A stretch of 21,522 nt of DNA from an uncultured Lactobacillus sp. (lineage in GTDB: Bacteria; Bacillota; Bacilli; Lactobacillales; Lactobacillaceae), in assembly GCA_945281075.1 (NCBI GenBank), contig CALYQE010000017.1:1-21522 (forward strand), written 5' to 3'. Under the pieces are notes generated by a model. The model saw only the letters and a list, made by a program, of their open reading frames with translations. It made no database searches and was not told the DNA's origin. Of the stretch, positions 9,312 to 15,613 are shown piece by piece (within the stretch, counting starts at the first letter, position 1; the number at the start of each line of letters is the position of its first letter). The position numbers were made by a program, and so were the translations under genes.

Positions 9312-9629
9312 ATGTTAAAAATTGTCGTTGCCTGCGGAAGTGGAATAGCAACTAGCGAAACGGTTGTTGGAACGGTCAAGTCGTTTTTAGAAGAGCATTG
9401 TGTAAAGGGAGTGGATGTTGAAGCAACTGATTTCAAGCAATTAAGCAATGTTTTAGCTAATTATGATCTTTACATCTGGCTGGCCAAACCGACGCCTGAA
9501 ATTCATGAGATTTGTCAGACCGAAGGCATACCTGAAGTAAATGGCGTGGATATCCTAACGGGAGCAAAAGGCGATCAGACTTTTGCGGAATTAGTTAATG
9601 CGATGATGAAATTAAAAAATAAGTCTTAA
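9312..9629 (+). CDS. PTS galactitol-type EIIB component
   Basis: A 105-residue EIIB protein with the phosphorylated cysteine in VACGSGIATSE (Cys8), the loop typical of GatB/SgaB-type IIB domains. It takes phosphate from EIIA His69 and passes it to the sugar bound by EIIC. The start ATG is preceded by AAAGGAGA, and the gene is 11 nt after EIIA. Its length and fold pattern are normal for a stand-alone IIB. GatB-like assignment fits the neighbouring GatC-like membrane subunit; substrate specificity lies in EIIC, not here. Confidence 0.93.
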   Translation: MLKIVVACGSGIATSETVVGTVKSFLEEHCVKGVDVEATDFKQLSNVLANYDLYIWLAKPTPEIHEICQTEGIPEVNGVDILTGAKGDQTFAELVNAMMKLKNKS

Positions 9630-9648
9630 AGAAAGGAGCAGAATCTAA

Positions 9649-11199
9649 ATGGAAATACTAAAAAATATTGTTAATTACGTCCTCAATTTGGGTGCAGCAG
9701 TTTTTGTTCCCCTCATCATGTTCGTAATTTCAATAATAGCTAGACTAAAATTCAGCAAAGCCGTGAAAGCAGCTTTGACTTTAGGTGTTGCTTTTAGTGG
9801 AATGACCCTGGTGGTTAACTACATGACGGATTCAATTTCACCGGCTGCCAAAGCAATGTCGCAAATGATGCATTTGAATCTAAACGCGATTGACCAGGGG
9901 TGGCCAGGCGTGGCCGCAATCACTTGGTCTTACAAAGCCGCATTCTTGTTTTTCCCGTTTTTGTTGTTAATTAACTTTGTCATGCTGACTTTTAATTGGA
10001 CAAAAACGCTGAATGTCGATATGTGGAATGTCTGGAATAAAATTTTCACTTATGTCGTCGTTTTGTATTTTACCCATAATGCTTTATCCGGCTTTATCGT
10101 TGCTGGCATCCAAATTGTGCTTGAACTGAAGGCGGGAGACATGTGGCAAAGGCATATTGAAGATTTAACCGGAATACCGGGAGTGACGGTGCCACACTTC
10201 ATTACCTTGTTTGCGGTCGTTTTGATGCCACTGAATAAACTGCTTGATTTTATTCCTATCATGAATAAACCGGCAGATGCGAATGCTATCCAGAAAAAGA
10301 TTGGAATTTTTGCAGATAACTCCGTGATGGGAGCAATAATCGGACTGCTTTTGGGACTGGGAGCCGGATATTCTGTTTCCGGGTCGTTAAAATTAGCGAT
10401 TGAAGCGGCAGCCGCAATGACCATGTTTCCAATGATTTCTAAGTTGTTCATGGAATCACTGAACCCAATTGCATCGGCGATGAATGAAATGATGAAAAAG
10501 CACTTTAAAAATCGGCAAGTGTTTATTGGCCTAGACTGGCCAATTTTAGCGGGCAGAAATGAATTGTGGGTAACGGTAATCATTTTGGTACCTGTAATGC
10601 TCATTATGGCAATGCTGCTACCGGGCAATACCGTATTGCCATTTGCCGGAATTATTAATTTATCCTTTGTTGTAGCCGCATTGCTGTTAACGGGAGCAAA
10701 TTTATGGCGAATGCTTACTTTAGGCATCATCACTACACCAATCTTTTTATATGGCGCGACTTATTTTGCCCCAGTCATTACCAACCTGGCAAAATCCACT
10801 GGTGCCGTGCACGTCAGAGCCGGGCAGCAGCTTTCCTGGTCAACGTTTGAAGGTCCCGATTTCCGTCTGTTCTTTGCTCAGGCGTTCAAGGGCAAATGGT
10901 GGGCAATAATCGCCGCAATTATCTGGCTGCTAGTTTTTGTTTGGCTGTATAAAGATCAGATGAAGATTTCCTTGCCAAGCAAGCGGTATGACTCGAACCT
11001 GGCTGTAGCAACGGCAGGCCCAGTTTCTGATCTTAATACCGAAAATGAAGGAGCAGCAGCCAACTGGTCAATTTCAAGTATTGATAACCTTGATTTTTCT
11101 AACGTTCACAAAAATAAAGCGAGCCTTAAGCCAAAAGCAGAATTTCAAATAAGCGAGATTGATCAAGCCGATTTCAGTAACTACAACCGAAAAGGGTGA
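9649..11199 (+). CDS. PTS galactitol-type EIIC permease with unusual C-terminal tail
   Basis: The sugar-translocating membrane subunit, 516 residues against about 420-460 for typical GatC. The first ~434 residues hold many membrane helices and the GatC-style segments (for example GITTPIFLYGATYFAPVITNLA). The last helix is about 417-434 (WWAIIAAIIWLLVFVWLY). It is followed by a soluble tail of about 80 residues that is rich in N, S, D and K. The tail carries a duplicated motif: ISSIDNLDFSN (475-485) and ISEIDQADFSN (501-511). The ribosome site AAAGGAG is at 9632-9638. The tail could dock EIIB, EIIA or another partner; that is inference. Gal-, arabi-, xyli-, ribi- or ketose substrates all remain possible. 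Confidence 0.9.
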   Translation: MEILKNIVNYVLNLGAAVFVPLIMFVISIIARLKFSKAVKAALTLGVAFSGMTLVVNYMTDSISPAAKAMSQMMHLNLNAIDQGWPGVAAITWSYKAAFLFFPFLLLINFVMLTFNWTKTLNVDMWNVWNKIFTYVVVLYFTHNALSGFIVAGIQIVLELKAGDMWQRHIEDLTGIPGVTVPHFITLFAVVLMPLNKLLDFIPIMNKPADANAIQKKIGIFADNSVMGAIIGLLLGLGAGYSVSGSLKLAIEAAAAMTMFPMISKLFMESLNPIASAMNEMMKKHFKNRQVFIGLDWPILAGRNELWVTVIILVPVMLIMAMLLPGNTVLPFAGIINLSFVVAALLLTGANLWRMLTLGIITTPIFLYGATYFAPVITNLAKSTGAVHVRAGQQLSWSTFEGPDFRLFFAQAFKGKWWAIIAAIIWLLVFVWLYKDQMKISLPSKRYDSNLAVATAGPVSDLNTENEGAAANWSISSIDNLDFSNVHKNKASLKPKAEFQISEIDQADFSNYNRKG

Positions 11200-11208
11200 G
11201 TAGGATAA

Positions 11209-11481
11209 ATGAAAAATAAGCTTTTACAGCCATTTTGCCAGCCTAAATTCTGGTGGTCTTTAGCACTGTTTGTGAATTTGCTATTGCTATTGCTGGCAAT
11301 TTCCACTAATAACATTCCGGGCTGCTTACTAGTTATTTTATTTGGCTTAATTATTGCTAAATATGGGGACCCGATTATTTTTGAAAAATACAATCGCCAA
11401 AGAGACCTCAAATACCAAGCAGCGGATCAAAAAAGAGAACAATATAGAAAAGAGCACAAAATAAATGATCGAAAATTATAA
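11209..11481 (+). CDS. Small two-helix membrane protein of unknown function in the PTS operon
   Basis: I do not recognise this 90-residue protein. It has two likely membrane helices, about residues 14-32 (FWWSLALFVNLLLLLLAIS) and 36-53. A strongly charged cytoplasmic tail follows (YNRQRDLKYQAADQKREQYRKEHK), rich in K, R, Q and E and possibly helical. The start is 9 nt after the EIIC stop with a GTAGGA ribosome site, and the 3' end overlaps the aldolase start by 17 nt, so it is expressed as part of the operon. Topology with both ends inside suggests an accessory subunit of the EIIC complex or a membrane anchor for a soluble partner. That is inference from position only. Confidence 0.75.
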   Translation: MKNKLLQPFCQPKFWWSLALFVNLLLLLLAISTNNIPGCLLVILFGLIIAKYGDPIIFEKYNRQRDLKYQAADQKREQYRKEHKINDRKL

Positions 11482-12208
11482 TATTACCAAAGAACGTCTT
11501 CCATTTGAAAATGAACGTAAGGATATTGCTGAAGTGGCACGTGAAATGTTTAACCGCCAGATGACCAATGTGGCAGGAGGAAACATTTCGGTCAAAATTA
11601 CGCCGGATGAGACTTTTTCATATGACGAGCAAACTTATTATGCGGGCCATGATTACTTGCTCATGACTCCGACCTTCATGTCAGAGGCCTGGTTCTCAAA
11701 ATTAAGTGCCACGCAAATTTTAGTAATTGACTTGGCCAATGGCAAAAAGCTGGCTGGAGAAGGCCGCTTAACCCGTGAAATTAACATGCATATCGGTGCT
11801 TACGAGGCAAACAAAGACATTAATGTTGTTTACCATTCTCATGCTCCAAAAAGCATGTTTTGGGCAACTTTGGGACAAGATATGCCTAACTTAACTGAGG
11901 TGACTTCCTTCAATCTGCCGCTGGGCAAGATAAAGTGTCTGCCGTACCGCGAAGCTTGCAGTAAAGAACTGGCTGATTTAGTTCATGATGAACTGGTTAA
12001 ATTAGGCGATCAAGCCAAAGAAAATATTTTCTTGTTAAACAGCCATGGGGTCCTTATTACTGAAACAGACCTGCATGCTGCAACAGAAGTTTTAGAAACG
12101 GTCGAGTGGAATGCTGAAATTGCCTACAAACAATCAGTTTTCAAGCAATTAGGACTGATTAAGCAGTACCAATCGCGCGGAGAAAGCACCAACGGACTGC
12201 TTGACTGA
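11465..12208 (+). CDS. Class II aldolase/adducin-family enzyme (fuculose/rhamnulose-P aldolase or AraD-like epimerase)
   Basis: The family comprises zinc-dependent enzymes that cleave ketose phosphates to DHAP plus an aldehyde, or epimerise ketopentose 5-phosphates. At 247 residues it lies between FucA (~215), AraD (~231) and RhaD (~274). Visible are NVAGGN (35-40, phosphate loop), RLTREINMH with Glu105 as likely catalytic residue, YHSHAP with metal ligands His124 and His126, and LNSHGVL with His194 as third ligand. The start overlaps the upstream small gene by 17 nt and there is no strong ribosome site of its own (AAAAGAG is remote), so coupling is likely. It ends the PTS operon, so its substrate is probably the imported sugar phosphate. 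Confidence 0.88.
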   Translation: MIENYNITKERLPFENERKDIAEVAREMFNRQMTNVAGGNISVKITPDETFSYDEQTYYAGHDYLLMTPTFMSEAWFSKLSATQILVIDLANGKKLAGEGRLTREINMHIGAYEANKDINVVYHSHAPKSMFWATLGQDMPNLTEVTSFNLPLGKIKCLPYREACSKELADLVHDELVKLGDQAKENIFLLNSHGVLITETDLHAATEVLETVEWNAEIAYKQSVFKQLGLIKQYQSRGESTNGLLD

Positions 12209-12247
12209 AATAAAGATAATGATCGACCTTGATTAAAAAGGCTAAAT

Positions 12248-12288
12248 AAAAAGAAGGCAAATCGCATCATAGGGATTTACCTTCTTTT
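12248..12288. terminator. Bidirectional terminator between the PTS/aldolase operon and clpP
   Basis: AAAAGAAGGCAAATC (12249-12263) pairs with GATTTACCTTCTTTT (12274-12288) with one mismatch around a 10-nt loop. A/T-rich flanks on both sides allow function for the plus-strand operon and for minus-strand clpP, which ends at 12333. Confidence 0.85.
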
Positions 12289-12332
12289 ATTAATTTGCGG
12301 AAAAGTTATTCCGTCACTTCAAGTTTATTAAA

Positions 12333-12917
12333 TTACTTTTTTTGATTAACCATGATCTCGTCGATTAAACCGTAATCTTTTGCCTCTGGTGCGGTCAAAT
12401 AATTATCGCGCTCAGTATCTTTTTGGATTTTCTCTAATGGTTGACCAGTAGTTTCGTGCAGAATCTGGTTGATCTTTTCACGGCTCTTCAAGATTTCATT
12501 AGCGGCAATTTGAATGTCAGTTTGCTGACCTTGGGCACCGCCTAAAGGCTGGTGAATTAAAACAGTTGAGTTCGGCAAAGCAAACCTTTTACCTTTAGCA
12601 CCGCTCGTTAAAAGAATCGAAGCCATTGAAGCTGCCATGCCAATCGCAATCGTCGAAACATCTGATTTGATAAAGTTCATGGTGTCCATGATTGCCAAGC
12701 CGGATGTAATTACGCCACCCGGTGAATTGATATAAAGTGAAATATCCTTAGTGTTATCTTGAGCATCAAGGAATAATAGTTGAGCAATAATTGAATTGGC
12801 CATATCGTCGTTAATTTCACCACTCAGCATAATAATGCGGTCTTTTAGTAGGCGTGAATAAATATCATAAGCACGCTCCCCACGAGCAGTTTGTTCAATA
12901 ACTGTAGGTACAAGCAT
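12333..12917 (-). CDS. clpP: ATP-dependent Clp protease proteolytic subunit
   Basis: A serine peptidase of 194 residues that forms the double-heptameric chamber served by Clp ATPases, removing misfolded and regulatory proteins. The catalytic triad is Ser97 (in GMAASMAS), His122 (in [12 protein letters not shown]) and Asp171 (in TERDNYL), which are one residue behind the Bacillus numbering 98/123/172. YINSPGGVI and the C-terminal [11 protein letters not shown] are also typical. AGGAGG (complement of 12925-12930) lies 7 nt before the ATG. The gene is divergent from a secreted-protein gene, and its promoter carries a CIRCE operator. It is intact. Confidence 0.98.
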   Translation of the reverse strand: MLVPTVIEQTARGERAYDIYSRLLKDRIIMLSGEINDDMANSIIAQLLFLDAQDNTKDISLYINSPGGVITSGLAIMDTMNFIKSDVSTIAIGMAASMASILLTSGAKGKRFALPNSTVLIHQPLGGAQGQQTDIQIAANEILKSREKINQILHETTGQPLEKIQKDTERDNYLTAPEAKDYGLIDEIMVNQKK

Positions 12918-12948
12918 ATTTCTACCTCCTGAAAAAAGTTCATATCTA

Positions 12949-12975
12949 TTAGCACTCTAATAAGTACAGTGCTAA
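12949..12975 (-). promoter_or_regulatory. CIRCE operator for HrcA upstream of clpP
   Basis: TTAGCACTC, exactly nine bases, then CAGTGCTAA. The consensus is TTAGCACTC-N9-GAGTGCTAA, so there is a single mismatch (G to C at the first base of the right arm). It shares its outer base with the -10 box and covers the predicted transcription start of clpP, so bound HrcA would block initiation. This marks clpP as a candidate member of the HrcA heat-shock regulon. Confidence 0.92.
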
Positions 12976-13003
12976 TTAAATCACTTACATTAAAAGCTGT
13001 CAA
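12975..13003 (-). promoter_or_regulatory. SigA promoter of clpP
   Basis: On the minus strand a perfect TTGACA (complement of 12998-13003), a 17-nt spacer and TTTAAT (complement of 12975-12980). The CIRCE element begins at the edge of the -10 box. Confidence 0.85.
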
Positions 13004-13048
13004 TGAAAGTGTATCAATTTTGTATTCTAAGTTACAAGCTTATTATTA

Positions 13049-13059
13049 TATAATATAAT
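13049..13059 (+). promoter_or_regulatory. Promoter -10 region of the first secreted-protein gene
   Basis: Two overlapping TATAAT hexamers (13049-13054 and 13054-13059) precede the gene by about 30 nt. GTTACA at 13031-13036 is a possible -35 for the second, with a 17-nt spacer. The leader then holds GGAGG (13076-13080). Confidence 0.6.
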
Positions 13060-13087
13060 TTGTAATTTTAATTTTGGAGGAAGAATT

Positions 13088-14869
13088 TTGAAGCTTTGTA
13101 AAAAAATAGCAACGATCACAACAGTTTTGATAGTTGGTTTTTCTGCTTCAGCAGGACTGTATATAACTCCTGTTATAGCTGATTCAACCACTAATCAAGT
13201 ACCTGCTCAGAATAATACGAATCAGGGTGATACTAGCCAAAATAATTCGAACCAAACCAATGCGGCTGATACTTCGGATAATGAAAATAACGGTGAAACC
13301 GACGAAGATAACATTGATAATAGCAATTCGAAGGGTCCAACTGATACAAAGAATCCAAATGGCTCTGATAATAATGATCAACAAGATCAAAATAAAAATA
13401 AAAAGCCTAAGCAAATTGTCACGGGCTATGCCATGATGACTAAGGTTGCAGGCAACAAGAATTATAGTGTTTGGAAAGACGTCAAAGCAGGCAAAGTTAC
13501 GCAAAAAGTTGCTGACGGCATCAATTTTCAGTACAGTCATATTCAGTCTGACCAACTGATTGAAACCAAAAAGAGACGTTACTGGCGAATCTACGTTAAT
13601 GGCCGTAAAGTTGGCTATGTCAATGAAAACTATTTCGCCAGAAATCAAATTGCTGTTCCTAAGACGGTCAGCTTAGTACGCAATGACTACTATGAATTCT
13701 TTACCAGGGATGCAATTTCATATGCTACCAACTACATGGGAACAGTCATTAGTAATGATCAGGTTAAGGTTTCGCGCGAGACGATTTCATGTGCGAATCC
13801 AAAAACCTATAATGTGAAATATACATACGGCTCGGCAAAGGCAACCGTTAAGGTAACAATTAGAAAGAGCACTTTGGAAGGAATGGCTGATGCCGATGTG
13901 ACAAATTCATTCCCGGCACAACCAGGCACCAATGAGCATCAAGCTTGGAAGACCCATTATGGTTCCTCGCTCAATTATGTTAGCCCAACAGAATATTCAC
14001 CTGAAACTGAGTCACATACATTAAGTAGTGGCAATCTGACTTTGAAGACCAAATTTTATCAACCGGTTTTGCTTAGTGTGAAAGATCCTAGTGATGACAA
14101 TATTAACCGCGTAGGGCACATTCCTGAAGGCGTGACCGTTTCTCAGGGCTGGGCCTATACCAGTTTACTTAGTCATACTTACTTAACTTCCGGTCACATT
14201 GTGGGTTATGATTTAAACAAATTAACTAATCCATATAATGCGCAGCATCTTCTGGATATGCCGCAAAAAGATTTCAATAATTACGTCAAGAACATTAAAG
14301 TTAGTCCTTATATTCCAATTGGGCATGGTCAGGCAATGGGCGCAAGTGACAAGTACATTTACGTGTTAAACAATGACAATACTTTGAAGGACACCACAGA
14401 TTCAGAAGAACTGGTTCAGATCCGCAAGAGTGATTTACAAATTAACAAAATTTGGACACTAAAGACTTGGGTTGGTGATCAAAATAATTCGCGTTACTTC
14501 CATAATGGTGTGATGATGAATGATTATGAAATGTACACCGTTTACCATGATAAAAAGAACAATTGCTACGAGTATTGGCAATTAAATCGGACAGGCGACA
14601 ATTGGTATCCTAAATTAGTAGGTAAAACTGACGGTAATTTCGTTAATAACAATTCACCAGTTCAAGGCTTTACTTACGATCCGGTTCACAAGAACTTCTA
14701 CTTGGCATTTAATGACTTGATCTTCAAGATTGGTCGTGATGGCACCTTGAAGGACCACTATTCATTTGATACTGGTCGCGAAATTGAAGGAATTTCAGTT
14801 AATGGTGGCAAGTTATATGTTAACTTGGCACAAAGGGCTGAGTTATTGGTCAGCATGAAAATTGACTAA
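13088..14869 (+). CDS. Secreted multidomain protein A (N/D-rich linker, GW/SH3-like, Ig-like, propeller-like region)
   Basis: The protein has 593 residues and I know no proven function. The start is a TTG at 13088, 7 nt after GGAGG. Residues 1-31 form a signal peptide (KK, hydrophobic core, TPVIA before DS). Residues 32-108 are a low-complexity linker rich in N, D, Q, T and S. Residues about 112-185 resemble a GW/SH3-like wall-binding module (YWRIYVNGRKVGYVNENYF). Residues about 190-260 resemble a bacterial Ig-like fold. Residues 300-593 have spaced blade-like units, for example HGQAMGASDKYIYV and VQGFTYDPVHKNFYLAF. No LPXTG, SLAP or lipobox is present, so wall binding would rely on the GW-like part. 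It is a paralogue of 15614-17140 and stands divergent from clpP. Enzyme or ligand-binding activity is unknown. Confidence 0.8.
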   Translation: MKLCKKIATITTVLIVGFSASAGLYITPVIADSTTNQVPAQNNTNQGDTSQNNSNQTNAADTSDNENNGETDEDNIDNSNSKGPTDTKNPNGSDNNDQQDQNKNKKPKQIVTGYAMMTKVAGNKNYSVWKDVKAGKVTQKVADGINFQYSHIQSDQLIETKKRRYWRIYVNGRKVGYVNENYFARNQIAVPKTVSLVRNDYYEFFTRDAISYATNYMGTVISNDQVKVSRETISCANPKTYNVKYTYGSAKATVKVTIRKSTLEGMADADVTNSFPAQPGTNEHQAWKTHYGSSLNYVSPTEYSPETESHTLSSGNLTLKTKFYQPVLLSVKDPSDDNINRVGHIPEGVTVSQGWAYTSLLSHTYLTSGHIVGYDLNKLTNPYNAQHLLDMPQKDFNNYVKNIKVSPYIPIGHGQAMGASDKYIYVLNNDNTLKDTTDSEELVQIRKSDLQINKIWTLKTWVGDQNNSRYFHNGVMMNDYEMYTVYHDKKNNCYEYWQLNRTGDNWYPKLVGKTDGNFVNNNSPVQGFTYDPVHKNFYLAFNDLIFKIGRDGTLKDHYSFDTGREIEGISVNGGKLYVNLAQRAELLVSMKID

Positions 14870-14901
14870 AAAAATAAGAGCTAATTGCTCTTATTTTTTT
14901 T
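14868..14901. terminator. Bidirectional terminator overlapping the perR stop codon
   Basis: AATAAGAGC and GCTCTTATT form a perfect stem around TAATT, extended by A- and T-runs on both sides. It ends the plus-strand secreted-protein gene, whose stop is at 14867-14869, and the minus-strand perR, whose stop codon at 14881-14883 sits at the apex of the left arm. Confidence 0.88.
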
Positions 14902-15369
14902 GTTCTTTTCTTGACAGTCAGAACAAATACCAAAAATTTCCAAGTGACTGGTTGAAGTCACAAAACCGGTTTGTTTCTCAGCTTCTAACTGCATTTTCTT
15001 TTCAATCGTAGCGAAATCGGGATAGTAAACATCAGCAATTTTTCCGCATTGTTTACAAATGATATGAAAATGGGGCTCAACCATAAAGTCGTAATGAAGC
15101 GAGTCGTCACCATTTTTGATTTCAACGACAATGCCTTCATCGACCAGTTTATTTAATGTGTTGTATACGGTAGCTCGATAAGTTGGTTCTTGACCGCTAA
15201 TTGCCGCAAAAATAGTAGCCGCTGTGGGATGATTATGATGTGACATTAAATACTGTAGTATTTTTAAACGTGGTTTGGTAACTTTTAAATGATGATCGCG
15301 TAATAAGCTTTCAACTTCCTCCAGATTTTGCTCTGGTGAAAGGTTTCCAGCTGCAAGTTTTTCTGACAC
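14881..15369 (-). CDS. perR: Fur-family peroxide regulator PerR
   Basis: A metal-dependent repressor of 162 residues. A winged helix with PTYRATVYNTLNKLVDEG is followed by the dimer/metal domain. Likely regulatory metal ligands are His47, Asp94 (YDF), His100 and His102 (HFH), and Asp113 (ADVYYPD). The Asp at the last position, as in Bacillus PerR Asp104 where Fur has Glu, favours PerR over Fur or Zur. The structural zinc cysteines are CKQC (105/108) and CSDC (149/152). The start is a GTG (complement of 15367-15369) with AGGAG about 10 nt upstream; the N-terminus is about ten residues longer than in Bacillus. It sits between the two secreted paralogues, and its 3' end runs through a shared terminator. 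Confidence 0.88.
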   Translation of the reverse strand: MSEKLAAGNLSPEQNLEEVESLLRDHHLKVTKPRLKILQYLMSHHNHPTAATIFAAISGQEPTYRATVYNTLNKLVDEGIVVEIKNGDDSLHYDFMVEPHFHIICKQCGKIADVYYPDFATIEKKMQLEAEKQTGFVTSTSHLEIFGICSDCQEKNKKNKSN

Positions 15370-15613
15370 AGGGGTTCATCTCCTCATATTTTTAAGTTAA
15401 GTTTAGCATTAATTGCATTAAAAAGGGCATTTTACAATAATCTTTAAATTAGTCTTGACCACTTATCTTACCCAGCATTATTGCGCCCAGATTGATTGTG
15501 AATTCTTTGCGGTTGTAATTAGTGGTAAAAATAAATTAGTGTAACCGGTTGATCATGAGCTTTAAAAGTGTAAAACTAGATGATAGATATTAATTTAGAA
15601 AGGTAAAAAGCTA
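15370..15613. promoter_or_regulatory. Divergent control region between perR and secreted protein B
   Basis: About 240 nt without a gene. On the minus strand TG-C-TAAACT is a possible extended -10 for perR. On the plus strand TTGATC (15549-15554), 16 nt and TAAAAC (15571-15576) form a modest promoter for the secreted gene, with a GAAAGG ribosome site at 15598-15603. The stretch at about 15431 (TTACAATAATCTTTA) only loosely resembles a PerR box. Confidence 0.4.

Noticed and set aside
10050..10733. 227-residue open frame on the minus strand inside the EIIC gene
   Set aside because: It is antisense to a gene with clear family motifs, has no ribosome site, and its composition follows from the hydrophobic codons of EIIC.
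13184..13648. Open frames opposite and out of frame with the N-terminal part of secreted protein A
   Set aside because: They arise from the repetitive AAT/GAT/CAA codons of the N/D-rich linker, giving isoleucine-rich shadows without start signals.
15431..15445. PerR box upstream of perR
   Set aside because: TTACAATAATCTTTA matches TTATAATNATTATAA at only about 11 of 15 positions in AT-rich DNA, too weak to call autoregulation.
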